Assembly: GCF_034702125.1 (NCBI RefSeq)
Contig: NC_085868.1
Span: 36,004,253 to 36,068,252, forward strand
Origin: Engraulis encrasicolus
Lineage: Eukaryota; Chordata; Actinopteri; Clupeiformes; Engraulidae
Direction of reading: 5' to 3'
Length of the DNA stretch: 64,000 bases
Part shown: in pieces, positions 1 through 10,272 of the stretch
Numbering within the stretch: the first letter of the stretch is position 1
Layout: each line of letters begins with the position of its first letter
Notes under the pieces: generated by a model
Seen by the model: the letters and a program-made list of their open reading frames with translations, nothing else
Databases searched by the model: none
Told to the model about the DNA's origin: nothing
Made by a program: the position numbers and the translations under genes

Positions 1-544
1 AAAGCTGATATACCAGTATGAACTTCTATTGGGTCACATTCCATTCCATGGAACAAATCTCTTCACACTTGCATCTCAAATAATCCTGAAAATATTATTG
101 GCATCACAGACTGGCATGTAAAGGGGTATATCCCACGCCAGTGCATTCTCTACACTCATGTGGGGAGTATGCGTGACCCAGCACATGCATCCTCTGCCCA
201 ATCGAAATGCTTTCCAGACGTTTATTCGGAATTAAAGGAAAGTTCAATGTTAACTTGACAGAAAATAACTTAAATTCTGAACTACTTAATTCTGAATTAT
301 TCATTCTGAATTATAAACATCAAGTAAACATGGCCATTTTGTATGCCCATTTCTACCGGTAATACTTCAAGCTACACAAATATGCCTGCACATTTTGCAG
401 ATGAGACTGTCAGACACTCTTCACACTTTCCACCTACGTATACAGTAAACCATGGTCTAGTTTTCTTGCAAGCATGACCCACATAAACCCTTTGTTAAGA
501 ATTGCTTTGTGGTGTACCAACTCAAGGTAAGGCTGCCTACTCTC
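1..544. other. Intergenic, nothing recognised
   Basis: I see no exon with plausible splice sites and no recognisable repeat here. The only open frame (104-304, minus) is short and has no familiar motif. Confidence 0.4.
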
Positions 545-551
545 ATTCGTT

Positions 552-708
552 TTTAGGGTCTTTGTGTTAGCCTTGATAGATCAGTCAAGAGTACGACAGG
601 AAGGGAGATAGGGCACGGCAAATGGCACGGTAAGACTCGAACCGAGGTCCTCAAGGACATGCAAGCCCATATCTGGGGGGCTTAGCACACTGCGCCACAG
701 TGTCCCCA
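552..708 (-). repeat. tRNA-derived SINE-like repeat
   Basis: Read on the minus strand, this starts with a tRNA-like head (GTGGCGCAGTGTGCTAAGCC) and has a B-box-like GGTTCGAGTC about 45 bases further on. A second repeat with the same layout lies at 37692-37868. The head looks like a tRNA promoter, but the body is not a foldable functional tRNA, so I call it a SINE. Confidence 0.55.
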
Positions 709-1040
709 TTTTACCAGCAGTTTAGTGGTAACTACTATCAGTTGTGCATCATCCAATAGTTGAGTCAATAGCTCTCTTCTCCAGCTAAGGCCTACAGCCA
801 TAATGATAGGCATGTTTTAGCACAGATTTTTGTTTTCAGAACTATCATGTCAATGTGCTATAATGCTGCATCCAACCATTTAGCCATCATGTTGTTGTAT
901 CTACTGTACAGCATTATTTATGAGAAGTTTTGTTGTAATAGTCACAAAAAGAGACAAAAAGAGAAGGCCCAAGTAATGTGTGTGTGCTTGAGAATGTTGG
1001 TGTGAATAAGGTGTGTGGTTTCGCAAGGGTGTGTATGTGT

Positions 1041-1375
1041 TATGTAGAATGATAATACCTTCGTTTTATATAGCGCCTTTCAAAAAACCCAAGGTTTTAA
1101 GGTGTTGTTTAAAGATGGCCAGTGAAGAGGCATTTTGAATGTGGCTGGGTAGGTTGTTCCAGAGGAGTGGGGCAGCCACATGAAAGGCTCTGTCCCTGGT
1201 GGCCTTGAGTCTAGTGCGGGGGATGACCAGCTCACCCATGGAGGAGGACCGCAGTGATCTTGTGGGGTCATAGGAGTGGAGGAGGTCGGCAAGGTAGTGG
1301 GGTGCCAGACCATTGAGGGACTTGAAGGTGAGGAGGAGAACTTGAGAATGCCCCCTAACTGTGGTTTCCATTGCA
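1041..1375 (-). pseudogene. LINE fragment, C-terminal end of reverse transcriptase ORF
   Basis: The minus-strand frame reads through a segment with LLLTFKSLNGLAPHYLADLL, then PRTRLKATRDRAFHVAAPLLW and a final LKTLGF block. This is the far C-terminus typical of teleost CR1/L2/Rex-type non-LTR retrotransposons, downstream of the catalytic domain. The 3' end (around 1050-1090) carries a 'tatagcgcctttca' motif that recurs at about 30500. The upstream RT domain is missing, so this is a 5'-truncated dead copy. Confidence 0.65.
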
Positions 1376-1977
1376 GAAAAAAAATGCAGGCTGAGGTGAT
1401 GAACTAACCACATTGCATGCTAGAGTTTGCTTCAGGGGAACTACCAATTTCTAAGTTGAAAGGGGTGTTGACCTTGAATGTAAATCGGATTGTCATTTTT
1501 TTTCACATGAAAAATATTTGTGCACCTCTTTAGAAGAAGTTAAATTTGTGGTGGGTATACTGTTGCCTATATTTGGGCAGCTATTGGTGCATATATACTA
1601 TACGTGCTCAAACTAGGGGCCAGGGCCCCTCGTGGGGTGCGGAGAGAAAGGAGTGATTCAGAGTCAGAGCAAATTTTGATTGTGATCTCGTCATATTGTA
1701 AAATTACAAGGCTTCCATGGTCATTCGCCATTGATTAAACATAGCTGTGCTATTCTAAATAGGCCTATTGAACAATCAATTGTATGTGGGTATACTGAAA
1801 TCCCTGACCTTTTCTGGTGGGTATACTGCGTATACCTGCGATCTACGTAGACTACACCTCTGATACACGCATAGTTTGTGGTCACTGACCTCCTTCATAT
1901 ATCTCACCTCCTACCACCCATCTCCATCTGCTTTAAGGGTCTTTGCTTAGCGTTTCTCTCCGGCATAACAATTCATA

Positions 1978-4900
1978 ATGGCAATTGTGAAACAACACCT
2001 CAAGTGGGCTTTCATCGGACTAAACATTATATTCACTGTAAGTAACTGACCTTATGACACGCACACAAACCGAATACAGCATACAGGTTTGGTAAACATT
2101 GACATTTTTAAACAGTGCAACTAATTACCTATTTCTTGAATTTTGTGAAACTGTAGGTTATGTACAAAATTAGCAAAGTAAACCCAACAATCTCTTTGAA
2201 GAAAAACTGAACAATTGTACATTACAGTGCAGTGTAATCTACAGTTTCTGTCTATTGAACCAATTTCAAACAGTTTCTCAGAGAGCTTATAAGGGCTCCA
2301 ACAGTAGCAAACTAAATGTTCTTTGGGGAACATTTGCTTTTTAGGGTATACAGTATTTTTACGTGTAATGTGCACAAGTGACAGGATGTGAATAAGAAGC
2401 GTAGTTTTGTGTAAACTCATTCTGAGAAAACTAAGAAATGTAAAGCATACACATGGGGAAAACAAGAGACAAGAGATAGGGTTTACTAATGTAACAAAAG
2501 TAGTAGTTGTATAATGATTCTGTAATGTAATGCCTTTTGTGACATGCTTGTTTCGGTAGTGACAAATGGGACGATTTGTTTCTTTTGATCTTGTTTTTTC
2601 CGCCAGAAAATTTTGGGGAAAATAAAACGTTTTTTTGTTTTCAATATTTTTGTTTTCTGAAAATGTTTTTTTTATTTTTTGAATTAGACAAATATTCAAA
2701 CTAATGGATCATTGAACTCTGTAATCATCATCAGCAACTTTATGGTTTTTACAAGAAAATATTGTTTCCAAAATGCACTTAACGCTTGTGTTGTGTTAAA
2801 AAGCTGCATACACCTGTGATATTTGCTCAACTTTGACCTGTGATAAATTCAGCCATAAAATACCTAAAAATACTAGCTGTCATCATATAGTGTTATTCAT
2901 CACATAGCGAACTTAGTTTGCATTCATATTGATGAAAATACTGTTTTATTTATTCATCTTTTTATCTTATAAGCAACTCGTTTTTGACCACGAAAACTAT
3001 CAAAGCCTGTATAAATTCGCTCTTTATACTTCCTAAAATTATACAATTATGTTATCCATGTCTATCTTACAGCCGATATGGGTGTATAACAATCCAAAAA
3101 AATCTTTGATAATTTTTGTTATATTAAAAATGATCAACAATAGTGACATCTGTGGTAGGCCTATTCGGGGCCAAACCGACCCAAAGAGATTCATAGCAGA
3201 TTTATAGATGAAGCCTCACACCAGAACAAAAAAAGTCTAGGCTTTTTACTCACCTAAACTTGAAAACGGGTCAATTTTGACCCGAACACAACAGAAGGGT
3301 TGGTAGCTGAATCAGCATGTTCTTTGAGTTTATTGGGTGCTGGATATTGAGCATCACTTCATTCAAGCGAGAAAAGTTCATCCAGGCTCTCCAAACAAAC
3401 TCTGTTGGCTTTTTTAATGTAACTGTTGCCCAATTTAAGGCTTTTTAATATAAACTGCTGCTTGGATGCCTTGTTTGCCTGGATGAACTTTTCTCTCTTG
3501 AATGAACTTTTTTCAAGATGTTTAGAAGTGTGAATATGCAGGACATTTTTTTTTTTAGAATCGCCCCTATAAAATGCTGATGAAAACAGAAAACTAATAA
3601 GCCTAGATCGGTGATTCATCTGCGATCCACAGATCGTCCTCAGAGTTTAACCTTAACAATAGCCAAGTTGGTGTGGACATTTTTTCTCCAATTAAATACA
3701 GTATATATACAGGTTAAATATTCACCATGTAAATAGCCTCCTTAAATATAAACAGCTTAAATATTTCATCCTATATAGGCCTATGGCAATTAAATGAGGA
3801 AACTTCCCTTGTGAGCTGTCTGTTAAGCCGATTAGAGGCTATTTTATGTGTTCTGTTTAAATGAAAAGTGACCGGCTACTTTTCAACATCAGTACTCATA
3901 CATGTACATAATACCATTTCAAATACATTTCTGTGGCCCATACAGATTCTTGGTATAGTGGCTTTTGTCGAAGCTATTAAGACTGATGTGGTCATTCAAA
4001 CGGCATTTCAGGTACAGCATATGTCTTTCATATTATAATTTTACCCTTTCACAGCTCGTTGTGCTCATGTTACAATTTCTACATATTATTTTGTAGTGTA
4101 AAATAACATGGTGTATCACTGTCATACTGCTATGCAGGAACGGTATAGCCATTTCGCATGGATGCAGGCACCCATTTGGCCATTGGTTTTTGGACTCTTT
4201 GCTGTGGCTGGTCTTGGTTTCCATGGAGCCTTGACAGGGCAGAAGTGGTCCCTGATATCAGTGAGTTAACATACACTTTACTTTTTTCCATTTTACATTT
4301 ACAGTTACATTTACCAGACACTTTTATCCAAAGGAACTTACAAATGTTTTGATATAAACTACTATCATCCACAATCCCCATCCCCTATAACCTTTGTTTC
4401 TTCAGTTTATCACAGCCAATTTGATTGGACTGGTCACAGTGCTGACATTGGGAGCCATGTTTGCTAGGGTGAAAGCAGTGGTGAGTGTCATGGAAATAAT
4501 GTTTCCAGAATAAATCTATTGACGATAAAACAATACTATTGACAATAAGCATTAAAAACTATGCACTCATTTCTTACAGTATATGGACTTATTAGGCCTA
4601 CAGTAGGCCTATACTGCCCTTACCATCCATAAACTCCCACTCGAGTGTCATTTTCATCCATGTTACGGGGTCTTCCGGGTTACCAGAAAACAACATGAAC
4701 AATCAGTGAACAGAGGAGAGACAAGGAAGTGGGTGAACTCATTGCATGCAAGCAGATTGCACATCATGACCAAACGGTACCGATTGTGTAAAATATAAAA
4801 TCAGATGCACATTCCAGACTTCAACTGAATTCCCTTCCACCTGTAGGCCCTAATCGATTCTCAATTGGCCATTTGAATGAAATTACAAGGGTAGTCTACT

Positions 4901-5223
4901 GTATATAATGGCAAGATCAGGCTGCCCTTTTTTTACCTGACATTATGTAAAATGTGTGATCCCCTGTTTTGCCACAGGGTTTGTTTGATGTTCCAGTGCA
5001 CCGTGAAGATGTTCCAGAAGATGTAAAGTTCAAGGAAGTTGTAAATCGTACAATAGGCATCAGTTTTGCCTTTGCTGTTTTGGAGGTAAAAGCAGCAATA
5101 TTTTTCCCTTCTTTTGATTACAAATGAGGGGGCAAATGATTATGAATGATTTTTTTTTCTTTTGAATATTTTCAGGCCACTGGGATTGCCCTTGCTGCCA
5201 TGCTCATGCGTCAAGCAGCTTAG
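1978..5223 (+). CDS. Small four-helix membrane protein (tetraspanin-like), gene A
   Basis: Six exons, read by eye: 1978-2037, 3946-4011, 4138-4260, 4406-4480, 4978-5085 and 5176-5223. Each internal boundary has AG/GT and all introns are phase 0. The product is 159 residues, starting MAIVKQHLKWAFIGLNIIFT and ending MLMRQAA. Hydrophobic segments lie near residues 10-30, 50-72, 80-103 and 130-155, suggesting four membrane passes with both ends inside the cell. The region between helices 3 and 4 is only about 30 residues and lacks the CCG motif of true tetraspanins. Two paralogues with the same exon plan lie at 5985-7989 and 14897-20287. A polyadenylation signal follows at 5366. Family name and function are unknown to me. 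The exon model is strong because six exons join without a frame break and match the paralogues. Confidence 0.82.
2783..3299. mobile_element. TTAA-target (piggyBac-like) MITE
   Basis: Lies in intron 1 of gene A. The left end follows a TTAA at 2779 and reads CGCTTGTGTTGTGTT. The right end, read inward, is CCCTTCTGTTGTGTT, followed outside by TTGG, a decayed TTAA. The subterminal 'gggtcaattttgaccc' is itself a palindrome. No transposase frame is present. Ends are imperfect, so confidence is moderate. Confidence 0.5.
3357..3508. repeat. Hairpin (inverted repeat) in intron 1 of gene A
   Basis: About 30 bases at 3358-3390 (core 'gaaaagttcatccaggc') recur inverted at 3477-3507 (core 'gcctggatgaacttttc'). 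The intervening 90 bases do not encode anything obvious. It looks like a small foldback MITE. Confidence 0.55.
4283..4345. repeat. Fragment of dispersed 'ttatccaaaggaacttaca' repeat
   Basis: The phrase 'ttacatttaccagacactt' followed by 'atccaaaggaacttacaa' is a common teleost LINE/SINE tail. Related fragments occur at 28885-28935 and 63635-63660. Here it sits between exons 3 and 4 of gene A. Confidence 0.5.
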
Positions 5224-5365
5224 AGGAGGAAGACAGCTTCGGAAAAATCCAAAAGTGGGACAACACCATTGGCAAGAAAGTGGGGAGGGTGCAGAAGACT
5301 TTCTATCAAGCCTCGTACCGCTGTTATAGACATGAGTAAAAAAAAAAATAAGATTACAATTTAGA

Positions 5366-5371
5366 AATAAA
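5366..5371 (+). promoter_or_regulatory. Polyadenylation signal of gene A
   Basis: AATAAA lies 143 bases after the stop codon of gene A, a normal distance for a short 3' UTR. Confidence 0.6.
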
Positions 5372-5984
5372 GATCTTTATGAAAGAAACATGCAAACCTG
5401 AGTTATTTTCATGATATTTATTATATGTCATCACCACATAGCGATTGCCTGGGTAGGGGGAAAGAGGGAAAGATTGAAAGAGTCTTCATCGAGCAGCTGT
5501 AGGCCCATGTAGGATAATAATATCCTGCTTAGCAGCAACGCTCTTCAGCACACAGCAACGCTCTTCAGCACTCAGTTGGAGGTCAGTATTGATCAGTATT
5601 GATTTACAATATAAGGAGAGAGTTGTGTTGTTCTTAAAGAAAAGCTATGAAATGTGAAAGCTTAACTAATGTTCTGATAATGATTAAAACATTGCTACAA
5701 TCGCCCAATTCTAAATGCATAAAACAGTCGAATGCATCCATTTTGAAGCTGCATAGGTCTGAATAAATGCTTAAAACTCTTTTTTTTCTTGAAACTAATG
5801 AAATAAAAAGCCAGAGCAACACACATGCCATTATTTTCTTATTTAATCAGGTGCACGACAGTAACACTCTGATGGTCACCATCATGGACTCATCAGACGT
5901 CTGCAAAAACATGTTAAAAAAAAAAAATTAGCCTACAGATTATTTTTTATTTTACTGTTTCTGATGGAGGCTTTCTATAGGTAG

Positions 5985-7989
5985 TCACGCAGTTGTTTTT
6001 TCATCCATTTCTTCATTGGTTGGCACAGGAGGAGAACACAGACAGCTCTTCTTTCCTGACATTTGACGCAGCAAGGGCCCAGCCATTAACATCCCCAGGA
6101 ACTGTATGATGAACACAGCAGTGTTAGACCATGGAGGTTAACATTCTTAATCAGAATAATTACTGCTTGAGTTGCGGAAAGGATGTAATTTATGGGCATA
6201 TGTATTAAAAAATACATTCCATGGCAGTGATAAGGCAGAAGCACAGATTGCATCATGCATTGCATTACAATAGGCTGATGATGTTATCCAAAGTGATTTA
6301 CAAATGAGTACAAATCATAGATATACATTGACAATGTATTATAGCCTAACTCACTGCCGTTGATGTAGCACAATAGAGTATTAAAGACATAACCAAGCTA
6401 TTGTATCTAGGGCACAGAAAGGACTGGTTGTCCTGACAGAAATGTACATAGCCTACCATAGTAAAGCAACAATAAGCACTATTAGAGAGTTACAAAAGGT
6501 TATGGCAATCTATGTGCTTAAATTTGTATCATACCGCTGCAACAGCTAATCCAAACGGATTACCACCCACAACATCGATGACTCTGAACACACAATCATC
6601 TCCAATCTTCAGAGAAGAAACAAAACATTGTTACTCAGTCGGTCACAGTCAATTGATATTTTGATATTTTTATGCATGTGGCCTATAATGTGTTTGGGTT
6701 TTTTTGGTAACCAACCTTAGTTCTGTTGTTCACCTGCTGATCTGTTCCCCTGTACAAGCAGAGCACCATCCCGGTAGACACAAGAACTGAATACTGAAGA
6801 GAAAATGAGATTTTAATGAAGAACCACATAAAATAACGAAATATACTCTGTAAATTTGGTAGGCCTGTGTATATACTTGAAATATAACCTTGGTCTATGT
6901 GTAAGAGCCTACAAAGGAGAGACTGGCAGTTAATGTGGAACAATATTAAGTGCTTTAAAAACATAAATATTTTCCTTGCCACAGTAAGAGCCCACATCTT
7001 AGCTCTGGAGACACCATAGATCCCGAGACAGGAGATGGCTATTGTCGTAGCTCCAGCAATGGCCGATTCCGATGTGACTTTTGTCTAGGACACATTTAGG
7101 CAACACCTTTTTAGTGCTTTCAGAAAATATCAATGTAACAAAATGGAACATAGCAAGAGCAAGTAAAAGGAAAAACAAAAGTCGAATAGAAATATGATTC
7201 GGGGCAGACCTCTTTTTTCAATGTAGCTGAAAAATGTGTGCAAATTAGGCAATAATTGTGAAAGAAAGTGGTAAGGTTACAGCAATGAAATACAATTACT
7301 TACACATGGCCATGTCACAGCTCCAAGAAACCCCAGGAGTGCAAGTGTCTAAGGGGTTTAACAGATGAGATGAACATCAATAAACTGTCATCAATGAAGT
7401 GCTAACAAAGATGGATTCATCTAATCCAGTTGTGCTCTGTGGTACGTGTACCACTGGTGGTACCTGAGACATCTCTGGTGGTACTTGGAAGAATTCATTT
7501 TTTTGTGCATTGATTTGAAGCTGATCAAGTTGTTGCAGTCGGAAATGTCTCTTTGGTCTCACATTTTGTAATATTGAACTGTATGAATCTGAAAACATAA
7601 TGCAGAATAATACTAGCCAAGCAAGACGTTTAAAAACAAACTTGGACTGAATGTGACCGTAGCTGTTGATGCCATTATGAACCTCTCTTGTATTGACTGG
7701 CAAAAGTGAATAGGGAAGGCCTTTACTGCGATATTCTAATGTTGGTTATCAAGGTGGTACTCGGAGTGCTCAATATTTTCTCAGGTGGTACTTCACACAA
7801 AAGAATAGAAGAATAAAGTTTGGGAACCGATGATCTATACCAATGTATCAATATTCTTTGCACAATGGTAGTAAACAGCATGGCACATGGTCAATTCAAA
7901 TTTTTGGATGAGTATGAAAAAAAATCACTTACCAGAAATAATAAGTTATAAGCTGCAAAAGGACCCTGCAAAGACACCAACGATGCCAT
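5985..7989 (-). CDS. Small four-helix membrane protein (tetraspanin-like), gene C
   Basis: Minus-strand exons: 7933-7989, 7304-7348, 6983-7084, 6716-6793, 6535-6606 and 5985-6101. They give 156 residues, starting MASLVSLQGPFAAYNLLFL and ending NEEMDEKTTA. Exon count, phase-0 introns and placement of the four hydrophobic segments match genes A and B. The C-terminal tail (KKSCLCSPPVPTNEEMDE) is longer than in gene A and has cysteines that could be palmitoylated (inference). The donors of exon 3 (ACT/GTGGCA) and exon 4 (AAG/GTTGGT) are weak, so those edges are less certain. Genes A and C converge, with 3' ends about 760 bases apart. A hAT-like repeat lies in intron 1. Function is unknown. Confidence 0.72.
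7426..7832. mobile_element. hAT-like non-autonomous element
   Basis: Located in intron 1 of gene C. The left end CAGTTGTGCTCTGTGGTACG and right end (read inward) CATCGGTTCCCAAACTTT resemble decayed hAT CAGTG-type ends. The interior repeats 'ggtggtac' several times. Flanks ATCTAATC and ATCTATAC agree at 6 of 8 positions, compatible with an old 8-bp duplication. Confidence 0.5.
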
Positions 7990-8261
7990 ATCGAAGTGAT
8001 GCATATGCAACAGCACATGAATCAGTGCGGAGAAGATCTCAGCCAAGTGCAGAGTAAGACCGCTGAAACGTTCTTGACCTTGAAAACTGTACATCTGTTC
8101 TATTTGTGGTTGCACTGAAACTTTCTCACGATACCCTCTGAGTTTCCTCAAACCACAGCCTAATTATTCTGCAGGTGAGGCTGGCACCTTTCTACACTGT
8201 GGCCTAGTTTTCTTGCAGGTAAACCCAGCAGTCTTAGATGACATTGCATGGAATGTGAGAG

Positions 8262-8262
8262 A

Positions 8263-8345
<83 letters not shown>
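8262..8345. repeat. (GA)n microsatellite
   Basis: About 80 bases of GA dinucleotide with a few GACA interruptions. The frames through it are not genes. Confidence 0.95.
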
Positions 8346-8347
<2 letters not shown>

Positions 8348-8721
8348 CACTTGAACACCAACACCATTTGTGTGGTTTGTAATTGACTGCGTAAATGCAC
8401 AGCGCTTCTGTCTTTTTGGTGAAATCAAATGTTTAATTTAAAAAAATATATTTCGAAAAGTTTCATTTCAAGAAATTAAAGAAAATAGGCCTACACTATA
8501 GTGCATCATCTGTAACGTGAGTTATGTCCTCTACATGGAACATAATCCAGCGCTCACCGTTACAATTGGTGCTCAGTTATACAGATCCAGACTCTCTGTA
8601 TAAAATGTGTTTTTAGTAAGGTATTAAGTCATGAGAGTGCTAAAATGTATGCAGAGTGTGCTGGCTTCTTGGTCATGTTAATATTTTTGTTAATCTCAAC
8701 ACCCAGTTTGCTCAAGGGTCT

Positions 8722-8744
8722 TTTCTTTCTTTCTTTCTTTCTTG

Positions 8745-8798
<54 letters not shown>
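8722..8798. repeat. (TTTC)n microsatellite
   Basis: About 19 copies of CTTT with one variant (CTTG). It lies just upstream of the LINE tail at 8848-8946. Confidence 0.95.
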
Positions 8799-8847
8799 GT
8801 GAGTTTGACCCGTCTTTGTGCCTGTTGTTTACAAGTGTGTCTTGGAA

Positions 8848-8946
8848 TGTTCTTTTTGGGCATTAAGTGTATTGTGTGGAAGCCACCTGACACCTTTATT
8901 TGACCTTGGAGATCAATTAAGCTCTACTCTACTACTCTACTCTACT
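8848..8946 (+). repeat. LINE/SINE 3' tail ending in (CTCTA)n
   Basis: The phrase 'gaccttggagatcaattaag' followed by CTCTACTCTACTACTCTACT is the usual layout of a CR1/L2-type 3' end with its terminal short tandem repeat. The same pentamer-like sequence ('actcttctctact') reappears at 13908-13920 after the retrotransposon pair. The array therefore seems to be the target into which the pair inserted. Confidence 0.55.
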
Positions 8947-10272
8947 CTGTATGGCTGCAGTAACGTCTTGCAGCTCCCGTTCAGTGGACTCACTGAAGAA
9001 TTCAAGGTGTCCAGAACACGGGAAATCCTGCAGTACAGGGAGTCCAGGGATGAGAAGGTGGCATCTGCTGGGATCCAGGTACGAACAGGAAGAAAATGGA
9101 GAGCAGACAAAGCTCTGGAGGTGGCAGAGTCACGGCTGAGGCAGAAAGCCTTGGTGGGGTCCATAGCCTCAGGGCGCGCAGGCGTGGGACATTTCCCTAC
9201 AACCAGGGCGGATAAGGCCCAGGGTAAAGAACGGCAGCGTCTTATCCAGGAGGAGGTGCGAGCAGGCGTGGAGGAAGAGCGGACCAGCAGGATGGTGGGA
9301 ATGGGCCAGCAAGGTGCATGGACTAAGTGGGAGAACGTTCTGCAACGAAAGGTAACCTGGTCCAACATCTGGAGAGCAGACGTTCATAACATCAGGTTCT
9401 TAGTCCAAGCTGTATATGACGTCCTACCAAGTCCAAGTAACCTTCATGTCTGGGGGAAAACAGAAACGCCATCCTGTCCCCAGTGTCCAGGACGGGGATC
9501 CCTGGAGCACCTGCTCAGCAGCTGCCCAAAAGCCCTAGGAGAAGGGCGCTACCGTTGGCGCCACGACCAGGTCCTTAAGGCAGTTGCTGACAGCATAGCC
9601 ACAGCCATCAACACCACCAAGAGCCATGGCAGGGTGCAGACCATCAAGTTCCACAGAGCGGGAGAGAAGCCTGAAAAACAACCACGGGCAAGGTCAGGTC
9701 TCCTCACCACTGCAGCTGACTGGCAACTGCAAGTAGATCTAGGCAAGCAACTTAAGTTTCCTGCAAGGATAACATCTACGCGACTGCGACCCGACATGAT
9801 CATTATGTCAGAATCCACCAAGCAACTGATCATGTTGGAACTTACCGTTCCCTGGGAAGAGCGTATGGAGGAAGCAAACGAAAGGAAACGCGCCAAGTAC
9901 CAGGAACTGGTAGACGAGTGCAGGAAGCAGGGCTGGAGAACTATCTGTGAGCCCCTGGAGGTGGGCTGCCGAGGTTTTGCAGGGCGTTCCCTCTGCAAAG
10001 TTCTCTCGGTGCTCGGCCTCACAGGGGAGGCGAAGAAGAAGGCCATCAGAGCCGCGACTGAAGCCGCAGAGAAGGCCACAAGGTGGCTATGGATCAAGAG
10101 GGCAGATCCGTGGGCAAGAGCTGCTGGGACACAGGCCGGAGCTTGATCACCTCCGGTCGGGTCGCCTGGGTGAGGGTGTATGATGTTGAGAGACCCGAAA
10201 CACCCAATGATCGCCAGGAATCACATCACTGATGATGTGTCCCAGCGCATCCGAGAGATGTATCTTTCAACT
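8947..10272 (+). pseudogene. 5'-truncated RLE-type non-LTR retrotransposon
   Basis: These 1326 bases correspond base for base, without an indel, to 12582-13907 of the neighbouring full copy. I found only about four differences, such as C for T at the HFPTT/YFPTT codon. The copy encodes only the C-terminal part: the CCHC knuckle and the restriction-like endonuclease. The frame is open to the stop at 10144-10146 and fuses upstream by chance with LINE-tail sequence. It joins the 5' end of the next copy directly at 10272/10273. With no RT domain or promoter it should be inactive. Confidence 0.9.

Noticed and set aside
2121..2699. 192-residue minus-strand frame in intron 1 of gene A
   Set aside because: Composition is AT-rich low-complexity (Lys, Asn, Phe), with no motif and no splice or promoter support.
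8818..9000. Upstream extension of the truncated retrotransposon frame
   Set aside because: The first 43 residues come from LINE-tail and CTCTA sequence and are joined by chance.
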